Assembly: GCA_009746045.1 (NCBI GenBank)
Contig: RPFO01000026.1
Span: forward strand, 5,167,205 to 5,231,204
DNA length: 64,000 nucleotides
DNA from: Mesostigma viride
Taxonomy: Eukaryota; Streptophyta; Mesostigmatophyceae; Mesostigmatales; Mesostigmataceae
Direction of reading: 5' to 3'
Below, piece by piece: positions 1-10,900 of this stretch; positions within the stretch are counted from its first letter, which is position 1, and each line of letters begins with the position of its first letter. The position numbers were made by a program, and so were the translations under genes. The notes under the pieces were generated by a model, which saw nothing but the letters and a program-made list of their open reading frames with translations, had not been told where the DNA came from and did no database searches.

Positions 1-344
1 ATAGCCAGGACAGATTAGGACCACTTATTGTAGGGTGCAAGCATGTAGTTGTCTCACTTAATGCACACTTGCGATGAATGCAATGCTTTGTGATGCTTTG
101 CGATGAATGTAATTTACATTATCTGACCTATTTACTTATATAGTTTTTCTTGTCATAAAATGTATTTGGCCGCAAGCATGTATACAACAATGAGTAGTCT
201 TACTAATTTATAAATGGCATTTGGTTCCAAATAATGTATCTTATGTAACCCCCGAGCTGTTACTGACCTAATATTTAATCACACATTTTTTGTTGTACCT
301 TGTGCAGCTGGCGTGATCCTTGGATTAATTAATTAATTAATAAG

Positions 345-363
345 CACGTGACTGCGTCACGTG
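345..363. repeat. 19-bp near-palindrome beside a (TTAA)n tail
   Basis: CACGTGACTGCGTCACGTG has 8-bp perfect inverted arms around a TGC centre. It sits directly beside a (TTAA)n tract. The identical 19-mer with the same neighbouring tract recurs at 36477-36495. It could be a 3' hairpin used by a LINE reverse transcriptase; its core is also a CACGTG box. Confidence 0.6.
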
Positions 364-733
364 GGTGCCAATATACAGAGTAAAGGAACCTTCAACCCTA
401 TATACACAGCGAGAAGGAGGGAGGGCGCCCTAGCTTCTCTCACTGCCGCAGGTGGGCAGGCCACAGAGCGCTCTCTCCACGGCATGGTGCTGGGGCGCAA
501 CACTGTGGGTGCAATACAACTAGTGCAATACCATAGGTAGGCTGACGCATAGCTTATGCTACAAATGTGAGGTGGGCTCAAGACGTCGGCGCAAGCTGAT
601 CAATGGCCACAAGGTGCCAGAGCTAATTGAAGGTACTATAACTCTGTGCGCTAATATCGTTTCAAGTGCTGTAATGCCTAAGCTATCCCATAATCGATTG
701 CCCCCATCTAGACAACTAGCTTAATTGAGTGCT

Positions 734-1408
734 CTATCCCGGGGGAGCCCGGGGGGGCTTCCACAGTTTCTTGTTGACATAGAGGTCCCCGCCTCGCCAG
801 TACACTTGGGGCTTCTCGGGGTTGGTCTTGTGGCGGATGTAGTCGGGCCACTGATCGCGGCGTTGCTGCTGCTGGGCTGGCGTCAGGTCGTCGTCAAGCG
901 ACCAGGAGGTGTCCACCAGCTTCTTGCGGCGAGAGAGGAACCGAACTCGGGCTGTGATGTCGCTGAAGGTGAGGACCACTGGAGGGGGCCCAGCCTTGGC
1001 CCGTGGATGGGGCAGGCGGTAGGCGCCCTGCAGTATCGCACCTGGCAGCTGCATGCACGCCAAGAGCTGTTTCTTCAGCTCGTCGAGAAGAGAGTCTGGG
1101 GTCTCCTCCGGCGGCATGTCGAAGCGCCTGAGGATGACCCGGCAGCGGCGACGGTCGCGGTCAGCGGCCTCGCGGCGCGTGTCTTCCAGCTCCTGGAGCT
1201 TGGTGGTGATGGCGGTCGTGGTAGAGGATGCCTGGCTCTTGAGCAGGTCCGCCCAGGAGGCGCGAGTCGAGGGGTCATCGCTAGCCCTACCAGCAGGATC
1301 CTTGGATGTCCGTGTCAGATTACTATAAATTTCTTCAGGGTTCTTCTTCTTTTCGGGGTTTTTCTTATGTTGCATGCCCATCTCACCTCCGTAAGTTATC
1401 ATTCTCAA
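734..1408 (-). pseudogene. LINE ORF1-like RNA-binding protein (Transposase_22/L1 ORF1 type)
   Basis: The 224-aa frame has a charged N-terminus, then a helical segment (about residues 60-90) and an RRM-like region: RVILRRFDMPPEE at about residue 90, GAYRLPHP, VVLTFSDITARVRFLSRRK, and a C-terminal part containing LTPAQQQQRRDQWPDYI and YWRGGDLYV. This order is typical of ORF1 proteins of L1-like elements in algae and plants, which bind element RNA and act as nucleic-acid chaperones. No ORF2 follows, so it is a detached relic. The plus-strand frame over the same bases is its shadow. The family call is by pattern only. Confidence 0.6.
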
Positions 1409-1410
1409 TG

Positions 1411-1577
1411 AAAATATTTAATCTTACAGGCCCGTTGTGGAGCCACGGATTGAGCATCAACCCTTATGATGATGGTGCAGTTGACCTTGCTGATCTACCA
1501 GTCTAGCGAGTTATCAAATTGTAGTTATTGATTTTATACACTGGGGGCAGGACGTAGTGCCCCTGCATGGCCCGGTA
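1411..1577. other. Non-coding spacer
   Basis: I see no gene, repeat or signal here. Confidence 0.4.
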
Positions 1578-1810
1578 TCAATGAGACAACCAGCGCAGGC
1601 CACAAATCGGGAGAATCCGGACTGTGATGGTATAGCTCGAGCCTGCCTTCATCTTTTCCGCGTTTTCGAGTCGCTCAGGATATGATGAATATCAAGGAGA
1701 CAAGGTCAGCGCAGGCCAGAAATCGGGAGAATCCGGACCATGGTAGCTCGAGCCTGCCGTTATCTTGTCCACGCTTTCGAGTCGTTCAGGATGATGAATA
1801 TGAATGGAGA
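1578..1810 (+). repeat. 116-bp tandem duplication, also found inverted in the CACTA element
   Basis: Two diverged units start at 1593 and 1709 (GCGCAGGCC...AAATCGGGAGAATCCGG). A part of about 60 bp reappears in reverse orientation at 48402-48463 inside the CACTA transposon, covering the GAGAATCCGGACCATGG and CTCGAGCCTGCC segments. It is therefore a dispersed repeat. I see no coding capacity. Confidence 0.7.
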
Positions 1811-2045
1811 TGGAAATGTGCCTTGTAATTCATTGAAAGTATGGCTGGCTTACGCTAAGAGCGACTAGATGACCTAGACGGCCGCGGTGGGGTCGGAAAC
1901 ATCTTGCTTGATCAGGGCGTGTAAGTAAGTACTTGCATGCATGCATGTCATGCGCATGGGCTTGCCACGGAGTACTACGCTAATCTCATTAGAAAAATAA
2001 TTACACGAAAGTTACAAATATCGTCTGCATCATGTCCCAACCATG

Positions 2046-2054
2046 TAGTCACTA
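2046..2054. repeat. Left target-site duplication of the nested LINE-A
   Basis: TAGTCACTA occurs here and at 2871-2879. In the uninterrupted LINE-B copy near 21468 the sequence is present once, so this is a target-site duplication. Confidence 0.8.
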
Positions 2055-2870
2055 AAAAAAATTAAATTAAATTATAACAAGCCTCCGTTGGGAGATCATG
2101 TAGCACATATTCCATGACGGATGGGGTGGAGGAAGCCGCGTAATCGAACTATCCTAACTATAAGCTATCTAGTCTAGAAAATCCTAACTACACTACTCAT
2201 CAAAACGCCGCCTCCGCTTGGGGGGAGGGGGCTTGCCCACAGGGTCGGGCGTGTGCGCCTTGACAGTCCTCTTCCACCGCGTCTTGTCCTGCATGGCAGT
2301 CCAAAGACGGGAGAGAGAGTGGATGCGGTGCTCAAACTGGGCTGGGACCACTAGGTCGTCCAGCAACATCTGGATGTAGGTCGTGACAGGTTTCCCTACC
2401 CTTTTGGGAATGCCCTCGGGGCCAGGCCAGGTCAGAATGTGGCGCCCTGGCTGGCCAAGCCGCTGGGGGCCGGCCAGACCAAGGGCGGTGTCAACCTGGC
2501 TGGTGCGAGCAAGGTGTCCTACAAATGCTATCCTACGCTGCCTAATCTCGTCCGAAATACGAGGCATGCCATGATACAAAGACTCTGATGACGGACGCTC
2601 GGAAAACCCTACGTTAAGGACCTGTCGGAGCATCCTGTAAACCGTACCGTCTAGCCTAGCTGCCAGTTTGGGTGGGAGTGTCCACGCCTCGGCGCCATAC
2701 GTGAGCACCGTGAGGACGAGGACCTTGAAGAGCATGCGCTTGCGGTGCTCGCCCAGGCCATTCGAGCGCCAGTAGGTGTTGAGCGAACGGAGCTTGGCCC
2801 AGGCAAGGCCGATGCGGGTGTCCACATCGTCGGCAGTGTCAGGAAGCCAGCTCCCCAATAGCTTGAAGCG
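2055..2870 (-). mobile_element. LINE-A, 5'-truncated, inserted into LINE-B (i)
   Basis: An 816-bp minus-strand LINE piece is bounded by the 9-bp duplication TAGTCACTA. Its 3' end carries an A-rich tail, AAAAAAATTAAATTAAATT on the plus strand. Its 5' end is cut within the reverse-transcriptase C-terminal region. This is the usual product of incomplete target-primed reverse transcription. Confidence 0.8.
2193..2866 (-). pseudogene. LINE reverse transcriptase, C-terminal fragment (LINE-A)
   Basis: The frame begins within FKLLGSWLPDTADD, the segment after the RT palm in L1-like elements. It continues with RIGLAWAKLRSLNTYW, RKRMLFKVLVLTVLTYGAEAW (split here as RKRMLFKVLVL and TYGAEAW) and a C-terminal tail ending in a basic stretch PKRRRRFDE. 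The catalytic YADD part is absent. The protein is related to, but clearly distinct from, the LINE-B copies in this window. It cannot be functional without its N-terminal three quarters. Confidence 0.75.
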
Positions 2871-2875
2871 TAGTC

Positions 2876-3430
2876 ACTAGAGGGGGATATAATCCTCATC
2901 TGAGCTGTCCTCTACTGTAATGGCAGACGCGCGACCTGCGGTACAGTGTAGCGGCTATCCTCAGGGGCAATAATAACCTCCACCTGCGGATTTCTACCCT
3001 GCATTCTACCAATGGGCCGCGGGGCCCGTGGGGAGAAAACATGAGCATGCCCCACAGGAAGGTGCTTGTCGCAGACGGCAGCCCATTTCTCCTTGTCTAT
3101 CATGCGGGCGTAGAGTACAGATAATCCCAGATCGAAGCCCTGCATCCTCAAGAGATTGTGTCACATAGGTCCGGGTCGCGCCACATTGGTGCGGGGCGCG
3201 CGCAAGCTTTTGCCAGTGGGTTGCGACGGGACAAGGGGACCCTGCCATAGGAGGAGGTGCCCCACCTGGTTGGCCAGTCCTAAGCCCGCCTGCAGGGCCC
3301 ACATCGGTATTCACCTGGTCTCTGCAGGCGATTAAGATCATGGCCAGCAAAGAGGAGGCGGCGGTGTCGGATGGTATGGGTGACAAGAGGGAGCTCGCAG
3401 TAGAGCTCGGCCCGCGTGCGGCGCTCTTGC
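2876..3430 (-). pseudogene. LINE-B (i) reverse transcriptase C-terminal remnant
   Basis: Broken minus-strand frames match the C-terminus of the better copy at 53490-54076: YVTQSLEDAGL, MIDKEKWAAVCDKHLP and FSPRAPRP, plus an acidic end (stop near 2876). At least two frameshifts separate the pieces. It is non-functional. Confidence 0.7.
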
Positions 3431-3431
3431 A

Positions 3432-3725
3432 TTAATTAATCGGGCTCAAGGCAGCGGCCTGCCGTTTGGCCACCTGGCCAATATGGCTGTGGTCAGCATT
3501 TTGAACGGCTATGGCCTTCTTGTCGTAAGGGTTGCTGCGCACTATGACATGGCGACATATTTCGCCGGGATTAGCAACGTTGTTGGCATTCACGTGCAAA
3601 CCGTTCACCGTTATTAGACCAGTCCTTGTGACAGTGGCCATGGACGGGATTACTGTTTGCATCGATGCTAGGGAAGACGAGGCTAGAGGGTAAATAGCCA
3701 CGATTACCGCGCATAGAACGCGCAT
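3432..3725 (-). pseudogene. HIRAN-domain fragment (HLTF/Rad5-like)
   Basis: The 97-aa frame ends in a segment matching the HIRAN domain consensus: NANNVANPGEICRHVIVRS, NPYDKKAIAVQN, then HIGQVAKRQAAALSPIN and stop. HIRAN domains bind 3' single-stranded DNA ends and occur at the N-terminus of the SWI/SNF-type helicase/ubiquitin ligases HLTF and Rad5. No helicase or RING part follows: the frame stops at a TTAATTAAT tract that abuts LINE-B (i). It could be a gene fragment captured by a transposon, a pseudogene, or a small HIRAN-only protein. The first ATG (3725) precedes a hydrophobic stretch of unclear meaning. Confidence 0.5.
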
Positions 3726-3827
3726 GCCCTATGCAGCACACGAAGTTTTGGCTAGCACGGTGGGGTGCTTCACCTGCCCACGGCCGGTTTGAGGACTTGC
3801 ATCCAAGTCATTACGACCCGAAATACG

Positions 3828-3956
3828 ACCTTTATGGTAAGTAAGTAAGTACTTCAGTGCGTGTCATGCGCAATGAAGGCATGGCCACGGAGTACTATGC
3901 TAATCTCATTAGAAAAATAATTACACAAAAGTTTAAACAAATATCACCTTTATGGT
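3828..3956 (-). mobile_element. 107-bp LINE-B micro-insertion with 11-bp target duplication
   Basis: ACCTTTATGGT is duplicated at 3828-3838 and 3946-3956. The 107 bp between them (3839-3945) are only the LINE-B 3' tail (GTAA repeats) and the last part of its 3' UTR, in minus orientation. It is an extremely 5'-truncated retrotransposition product. Confidence 0.85.
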
Positions 3957-4548
3957 GAATTCTTTAGTGCAGTTCGATCGGCCTTGACGAGAGCTATCAA
4001 AAGACACCCTGAAGTCCTTCAGCAGGGCTGGGGGTCGCAAGTTATGGTAACTTAACGGCTTAAGTTGGGTTCACGCCTTAAGAGTTAAGTTGGGTTGACC
4101 CCAAGAAACCCTCGAACCCAACTTAAGGCGTGAATGCCTGTAGTTGGTAAACATGAAGGCAAGGGGCTCTAGCCTACTGTACAACAGAAATACTGCATTG
4201 ACGTAGTAATGCGTGAATTATTGTCGACTACATGGACACATGATATATGACATATCCATGAGTGCATGACTTTCTTTTTTTTTCCCCCATTCATATGAAC
4301 CAGAGCTGTTGCCCATTTCCCCCTCGCGCGCGCACAACTGCAAGGCTAGCTTGGTCGGCCGAGCCAACAAATTGATAATTGATATGCCTACTTGACTTGT
4401 AATTATTTAGGGGTGGAATTCGTGCACCCTTGCACACATCGGATTTATCATGGACGACTGCATGCAACACGTTGTCAAAAGGAACGCCAGACTCAATCAG
4501 CATCCTACCATGTTTTTTGCTCCTTGGTCGTAGTAATTGCCGAAAAAG
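3957..4548. other. Upstream region of the glycosyltransferase gene
   Basis: This stretch holds an imperfect inverted repeat at about 4059-4132 (TTAAGTTGGGTTC against GAACCCAACTTAA) and a T-rich run near 4270. In-frame stops TAG TAA at 4531-4536 lie just before the start codon. I cannot identify a TATA box or transcription start with confidence. Confidence 0.5.
4059..4132. repeat. Imperfect inverted repeat
   Basis: TTAAGTTGGGTTC and its complement GAACCCAACTTAA, together with a second direct copy of TTAAGTTGGGTT, can fold into a hairpin. It lies about 450 bp upstream of the glycosyltransferase start. Function unknown. Confidence 0.55.
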
Positions 4549-4941
4549 ATGTGGCGTTTTCTCTTCCTCCTTATTACAGCTTTCTTATTGCGAGGCGGTT
4601 CGTCAGAATATGCCGGAATGCCAAGAAATCTCGTTCTGGGCACGGCAGATGGGTACACAGTTGGAGACGTATATATATTCGTGGAATCTCTTCGTGATGC
4701 CCTCGACCAAGGTGATCGACATGGCGGGCGGTCAATTTTGGCACCAACTGACGTTGTGCTTATAATGCGGGCAGTGCATATGCGGGAGGAACTTATTCAA
4801 TACCTGCGCAGCAGGGAGGTAAAGGTATACTCGTTCGACGATGAGTCTGGGGCAGCCGGCAGTCCCAGTTTTCCACCCGGCGGAATTTCACACGATGTGG
4901 GAACAGCCAGAGCACACAATGTGCAGAACTCCAGGTTTCAG
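4549..4941 (+). CDS. Exon 1 of the glycosyltransferase gene
   Basis: The start ATG follows in-frame stops at 4531-4536, so it is the first possible start. Residues MWRFLFLLITAFLL form a signal peptide or anchor. The rest opens the first GT-A-like domain (GTADGYTVGDVYIFVESLRD). The exon ends in NSRFQ at an AG|GCAAGT donor, a GC-AG type intron, in phase 0. Confidence 0.75.
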
Positions 4942-7900
4942 GCAAGTGCTGCGCTGATTCGTCGAACAACAGCATGCCTAGCTGTCTTATCCTACCATAT
5001 TTAACCGGTTCGTTACAAAGATATGCCGCGCACAGCATGATACTGCTCATCTATTGCTATCCTTGTAAGTTACATCAGGACCCATTATTTACATCTGCAT
5101 AATTGTACGCATCCGTGCATATACGCATAATCAGCAAAATTGCAAGCTGTGCATGCACATTCCCCCCCCCCCTCCTGAGGATGCATGCCCACTCACCAAA
5201 ATCCACCAAGGTCCTCCGCAGTAAGCCAATGTGCGTCTCGTGCGCTTCTCATCCAGCTGTTCCCAGCTGGAAATCCCTTTTCTGTCGCCAGCACCAATAC
5301 ATGTGATATCAGCTACATGCATATGTAATTTTAGTTGCACTGTCTACATGGTCCGCATCGCAGCCATGAACCCATGAGACGCTACCATGACGCTACGCTA
5401 TTCGCTACCAGGACGCTACGCTATTCGCTACCAGGACACTCTTTTTTATGCTATCGTGGCCAGGTCAACCGCTGATGGCTCTGGCTGTCCTCTGTCGTTG
5501 GTAGCTGATGTACATCTTGCTGTCCTCTACAGACAAGGCGCTGGATAAATGGGTGCCAAGCATTGTGTTCCAATGACAGAAACGTGTGGCTGTTCCCTTG
5601 GATTCGTTCCGCTGAACTTAAACCATGCATGCTGAGGCACGGCAAAAGTCGCAACGTGGCTGCCTCCCAGGTGCACAAGGTCTCAGCTTTGTCCAACCCA
5701 CACGGTTTGGTATGAAATGGCAGGTGTGCGGTGACTACCCAAGCAACCTTCTTACCTAATTTCATGGACGGTCACTTGGTGCAGAAGTGCAGGGGTATGC
5801 AACCTTGTGACTTGAAATAACTGCCTGCCTTTGCCTCGTGTGACCTCTGCATGCTGTGTGCACAAGTGCAGGTGTGCACCGACTACCTAAGCGGTTCTGT
5901 GCCTTGTCGGACATGTGCTTGCTTTGTGCAGGTGTACGCGGACTATCTGCGCCAGTACGGGCATTTGTATGCGCGGGGCAGCGTGCTCATCACCGACGTG
6001 ACGGATGTCTTCTTCCAGCGGCACCCCTTCTCCTTCCCGCTGCTGGCGCCGCTGGTGCTCTTCATGGAGGACGCCAAGTGCAGCGAGGAATTCAACGCGG
6101 ACATGGTATGCCTCTAAATGTATTTACTGGTTATTTGCGAGCATCCAACCGTGTTGAGGTATGTGAGGGGTTCAACACGAACATGGTGTGCCTCTAAGGG
6201 TATTTACTGGTTATTTGTGAGCATCCAACCGTGTTGTGGTATGTGAGGGGTTCAACGCGAACGTGGTGGGTGATGATAGGGGCAGCCGGCAAACCAGCGA
6301 CTATTCAATGGTAAGTTCTTGGCCACTGGACATTATGTCAATGTGGACACGGTATGTCCTGGCAGGAGGGCAGGAGGGCAGGGGTGCAGGAGGGCCAGGG
6401 GGGATTGTCAAGAAGCAGGGCTGTAAGCCATTGTGCCTGCCATTGTGTACCACTCCCGCTGGTCTGGTTGCTGGTCATCATCGTCATGCAGTACTACTGT
6501 TGTAAACGTATTATCTGTCTCCTGGATTATACAGATGTTTATTGTAAGGCTTCCGCATGCTGGATGGTACAGATGTCTCTATCTACGTCATGAGCCCATC
6601 TGATGTCTCTATCTATTACGTCATGAGCCCATCTGATGTCGCTATCTATTACGTCATGAGCCCATCTGATGTCGCTATCTATTACGTCATGAGCCCGTCT
6701 GATGTCTGCACCGATTCCGTCATGAGCCCATCTGTTTTTCCCAAAGTGATGCCAAAGGTTTACTGATTATGTTGTCTCAGGCCTAGGTGGCTCTCCAGTA
6801 AGTATACAAATTTCTCTTGTGCGTGCCTCCCCGCCTGGTATTTCTTTCTCACCTAATGCACAAGGAACTCATGTCAACGCTACATATGCATCCCGTGACA
6901 GCAGTCGATTTGTTTGGGCTTGGATGTTCTTATACGGTCATTTAATATGGGCACAGGTTCGAGCAGCGTACGGTGCGGACATGGTGGCCATGCTGGCGAA
7001 CCACCGGGTCTCGTGCTCTGGAACTATCTATGGAGAGGTGGGTGGAACCGTATCTGGGGAGGTGGGTGGAACCATCTATGGAGAGGTGGGTGGAACCGTA
7101 TCTGGGGAGGTGGGTGGAGCCATATGTGGGGAGATGGGTGGAAGCATGGGATAAGGCATGGCTAACAGCGTATCAAGGCTACAGTCTTGGTTACAGGATA
7201 TTGCAGCTCGTTGTGACTAGAGCGTGTGAAGGCTACAGTCATATTACAGCATCTCAAGGCAAGGCCACAAGTGTGCGTACAGCGCACCGCGACAAGATAA
7301 GAGGTGGGGGGTACACCGCCAGCTTCAGGTTTAAGAAAGGGATCCGACCGATCCAGGGCTGCGATATTAGCGTAGAAAACAGTTCCAAGGCTGACAGTCT
7401 TAAACACCAACTTGGCACAGACCCCCCCCTCGCGTATTACTGACAGCTACTTAGGAGCCTTTGGTGCCTACTTTAACATTTTTTCCCAGAAACCAGCCCT
7501 TGCGTTCCTAATCCCTAGTTTCCGAAATCCAGGGTCTCAAGATCTTGAACCTATGAATCTTATACCTCAAACTGGGGAGGTAGCGACACGCCACGCCACG
7601 CAGTGGGTGGGGTGCTGCGCACCAAGGCAAGGCAAGAGGTGGGGGGTGGCGCGCGCCGGGACAAGACCGCATGTGCGCAGTAGAGAGTGGCAAGGCAACA
7701 GTCATGGTTACAGGATATCCATGCCACAGGTGGGGGGGACAGAGGTTCAAGGCTGTCTGCTGGCAAACTTGCCACCTTGCGCCCGTGTTGTCCTTTCACC
7801 TGCACTGGATCGAACATGACCCTGGAAACCCCTGCCTGCCTGTAATGCTCATTGCCCGTGCAGTTTTTTTCCCATGGCTCTGTGAGAAGTGGGATGATGG

Positions 7901-10900
7901 GTTTTGAAGGGCAGGGGGGCAGGGATTATTGTAGACCCGTTTTAGAAGTGGGGTGAGTTTGGGGGGGGGCAGGGGGGCAGGGGGCAGGGGAACCTGAGGC
8001 CAGGCGGAAACCTACCAAATAGGTCCATTCGCAATTCCCCTGCTCATCCTTGAAGCACCTGTGGCTGTGTCAAGGTTTTCCTTTTGGAGGACCCTTTTTT
8101 AGGATGGGCGGCCAACCGCTGTGGCTTCGCAAGTCAATTCCTGTCTGCTTTCCGATCCTGCCACGGGCTGACTAGATGCACCGTTGGGCTGGTATAGTCC
8201 ACACTGGAAGAGTTGGGTGGTGTTGCATCGGGGCCCATATTGCTTCCAGGATGTGCTGACCATGGCCCATTCCTCCACCTGGCCATCCCCAGTTTTATCA
8301 CGGATGCCATTGCACGTCATGTTTGGACCTCAACCATCGGACCTTGCCTTATTGGACCTTGCCTTCATATGCTGCCCCACATGATGTACCAGTACTGCTG
8401 TCTCATGGCTTTCTTATCTTCTTGCTCATGGTAATTAATTAGTTACTATATGCTGCCCCACATGATGTACCAGTACTGCTGTCTCATGGCTTTCTTATCT
8501 TCTTGCTCATGGTAATTAATTAGTTACTATATGCTGCCCCACATGATGGACCAGTACTGCTGTCTCACGGCTTTCTTATCTTCTTGCTCATGGTAATTAA
8601 TTTGTTACTATATGCTGCCCCACATGATGTACCAGTACTGCTGTCTCATGGCTTTCTTATCTTCTTGCTCATGGTAATTAATTAGTTACTGCCCCTTATT
8701 ACCTTCACTTGGCCATCCCCACTCTCACCCCAGGCCCACGCGGTGCGCCACTACTGCCGCCTGATGGCCTCCTCCCTCGCCCTCATCAACAAGACGGAGC
8801 CAAAAGGGATGGACCAGGGGGTGCACAACTTCCTGCTCCACATGGGCATGCTGCTGACGTCATCGATGAGGTCGCCGCTGGGGTTGAAGAGCCCCTGTCT
8901 GGGGGACATCAGCCAGCGATCACGCACTTGTCCGCACGATGAGGCTACTAGCTCTAGTGTTGAGCCGGCGTTCATGGGTCATGGCAACTCCTCATCTCGC
9001 CCATCCTCACCATCATCAACCCGTCCACTTGGTGAAGCCCATCCGTCAGCCAATAGCAGCGATGCTGGCTGCCATTGCCCGCCTACTCCGGGGGACCCCC
9101 AGCCACCCCGGCTGTTGGACAACTACTCCGGGCCACTGCTGACTGCGGGACTTACTCCTAGGGAGCCCCCCTATTTTGCCGAGAAAGAAGGGGAGGGCAT
9201 TACTGACACAGACATATATGCTGTCGCGGTGGAGGTCGGCACGAGGTTTGGAGAGAAGAGGCAAGCTTTCAGGCAGGCATCCATGAACGGCAGTGCTGAT
9301 GGCGAGGGGTGGGATGTTGTGAAGGGAGCTGGTGCGGCGTGCGGGCAAGGGCGGCCCACCCCCTGGGGCCGCATCGTTAACCGGCGGGGCCATGTCTACC
9401 ATGTTGTCCACCAGTGGGACCGCCACGAGTACATGGTAAAGTACGCGCTGAGCCGGTGGGCAGGGGGCGGCGTGGGGGCATGCGGCAGCAGCAGGCACGG
9501 CACTAACCTGTCGGATCCTCAACCGCCCATGAGCCCAGAGGCATCTCCCCGGAAGCCAGGCCAGGAAACCGGAGCGGAACAAAGGCAGGGAGGAGAGCCA
9601 AGTATGGATTCCACAAGTGCAGCGCCAGAAGCAGGATGTGGAAATAAGCCGCATGACGTGCCCGGGGGCAGCAGCGAAGGAATCATTGCGCTGGCCTGGG
9701 GCCACGCGGCTTCTGCTGGCGTCCTCCAGCTGTTCCTGCGCTCGCTCCGGCTCACGCAGAGCGACGCGGATGTGGTGGTGGTGATGGAGGGTGCGTATGC
9801 CAGCGATAGTGCACTACTGGCGCTTCTGCAAGCACACAACGCGCATGTCTTCGCCGTGCCGACGCGCCAGATGGCCATCGCGGACGACGCCTACTTTGCC
9901 GCGGTTGTCTCGCTGCTGACATCAGGCGGCTTGGATGCCAGTAAGTTTGTGCTGCCAAATCAAACCTTAGGAGAATGGCTGTCTCATGGTATGTGTTGTC
10001 CTTTGTCATGGTTTGAGCAACTGGTTTCTGGCAGATTTCGTGGGGTGCTTGTGGGAAGGCCCTTCCCATGTTTTGCACCTACCTGCATCTTTGTTGGATA
10101 AAATTAGGGGCATGCGGGGTTCGGGCACAACACCATTCGTTTTCTGGTTTTGTTTCTGGTCGAATGGCACGCCTCACATTAGAATACCCCTTGGTTGGTG
10201 CTCTGTTCACGTGATTCTGCAATGGGCCGGTTTAGGCTCCGTTGGAATAGTTCCATGTTCAGCGGTTTGTTCTGTGCCCCCCTTGACAACTTTCTCCAAA
10301 GCATGCTCGGTTCACGTAACCTTTTTTTCCCAATAGAATAGTATGATCTCAAGCCCCCCATCGCAACTAGCTCCATTCGGCCTTGCGTTCCGTGCTCTGT
10401 TCGCGTAATGGTTCAATTTTACGGATCTATGCCGCTCACGACAGTTTCCTTCATGGACTCCCCTCCCATGTTCTGCTCACTAGATCGACATGGTCATCCA
10501 TATACTCCACCTTAAGCCAGGTCATCCATATGCTGCCATGCCACCGCTCCCCGTCCCATCTCTTGAACCCCCGCAGGTGACGTCGTGGGGCGGCTGGCCC
10601 AGTCATGGCGGCGCGTAATGCTGGCAGACGCTTCCGAGGTGGTGTTCCAGGCCAAGCCCTGCTGGGATCTGGTGAGGTCATCCCCACCACCAGGGAAGGC
10701 TGCTGGCGATCAAAATGCCACCAACCACCAGGGCTCCGCTACTGAAGGTGCTCACCAAGGGCTGGACTTGGCGGTTTTCCTGGAGAGTCATGCCAGATCG
10801 TTGGATCATTGCCCCTTCCACAAGAAATGGGTTGCATTCGGGCCGCTTGTCGCGGGCATCAAGGCCAGGGACGCCGCCGGAGCCCTAGGGGTACCCATGG

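Larger units (their letters stand above)
326..1410 (-). mobile_element. LINE fragment (family C): 3' tail plus ORF1-like piece
   Basis: On the minus strand an L1-type ORF1-like reading frame (1408 to 734) lies upstream of a short A/T-rich tail, (TTAA)n at about 326-342, that follows a 19-bp near-palindrome at 345-363. The same tail-plus-palindrome occurs at 36463-36495 next to another minus-strand LINE fragment, so I read it as the 3' terminus of a LINE family. No endonuclease or reverse transcriptase lies between ORF1 and tail, so the copy is internally deleted or composite. The exact 5' end is not visible. Confidence 0.5.
1921..3433 (-). mobile_element. LINE-B copy (i), 5'-truncated, interrupted by a second LINE
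   Basis: The minus-strand 3' end starts with a (GTAA)n tail at 1921-1932, followed by the 3' UTR shared with copies at 3839, 19745, 21352 and 45922/53394 (for example CTAATCTCATTAGAAAA). The copy breaks at 2054 where another LINE (2055-2870) is inserted. It resumes at 2871 with its stop region and reverse-transcriptase C-terminus, and ends at about 3433. The copy is dead: it is 5'-truncated and frameshifted. Confidence 0.8.

Noticed and set aside
725-1411. Plus-strand 228-codon frame
   Set aside because: It is the complement of the ORF1-like minus-strand frame, which shows recognisable motifs; the plus frame shows none.
6557-6766. Repeat protein encoded by the 33-bp minisatellite
   Set aside because: It lies between exons 2 and 3, which join in phase and restore a conserved domain; the frame is open only because the unit length is a multiple of three.
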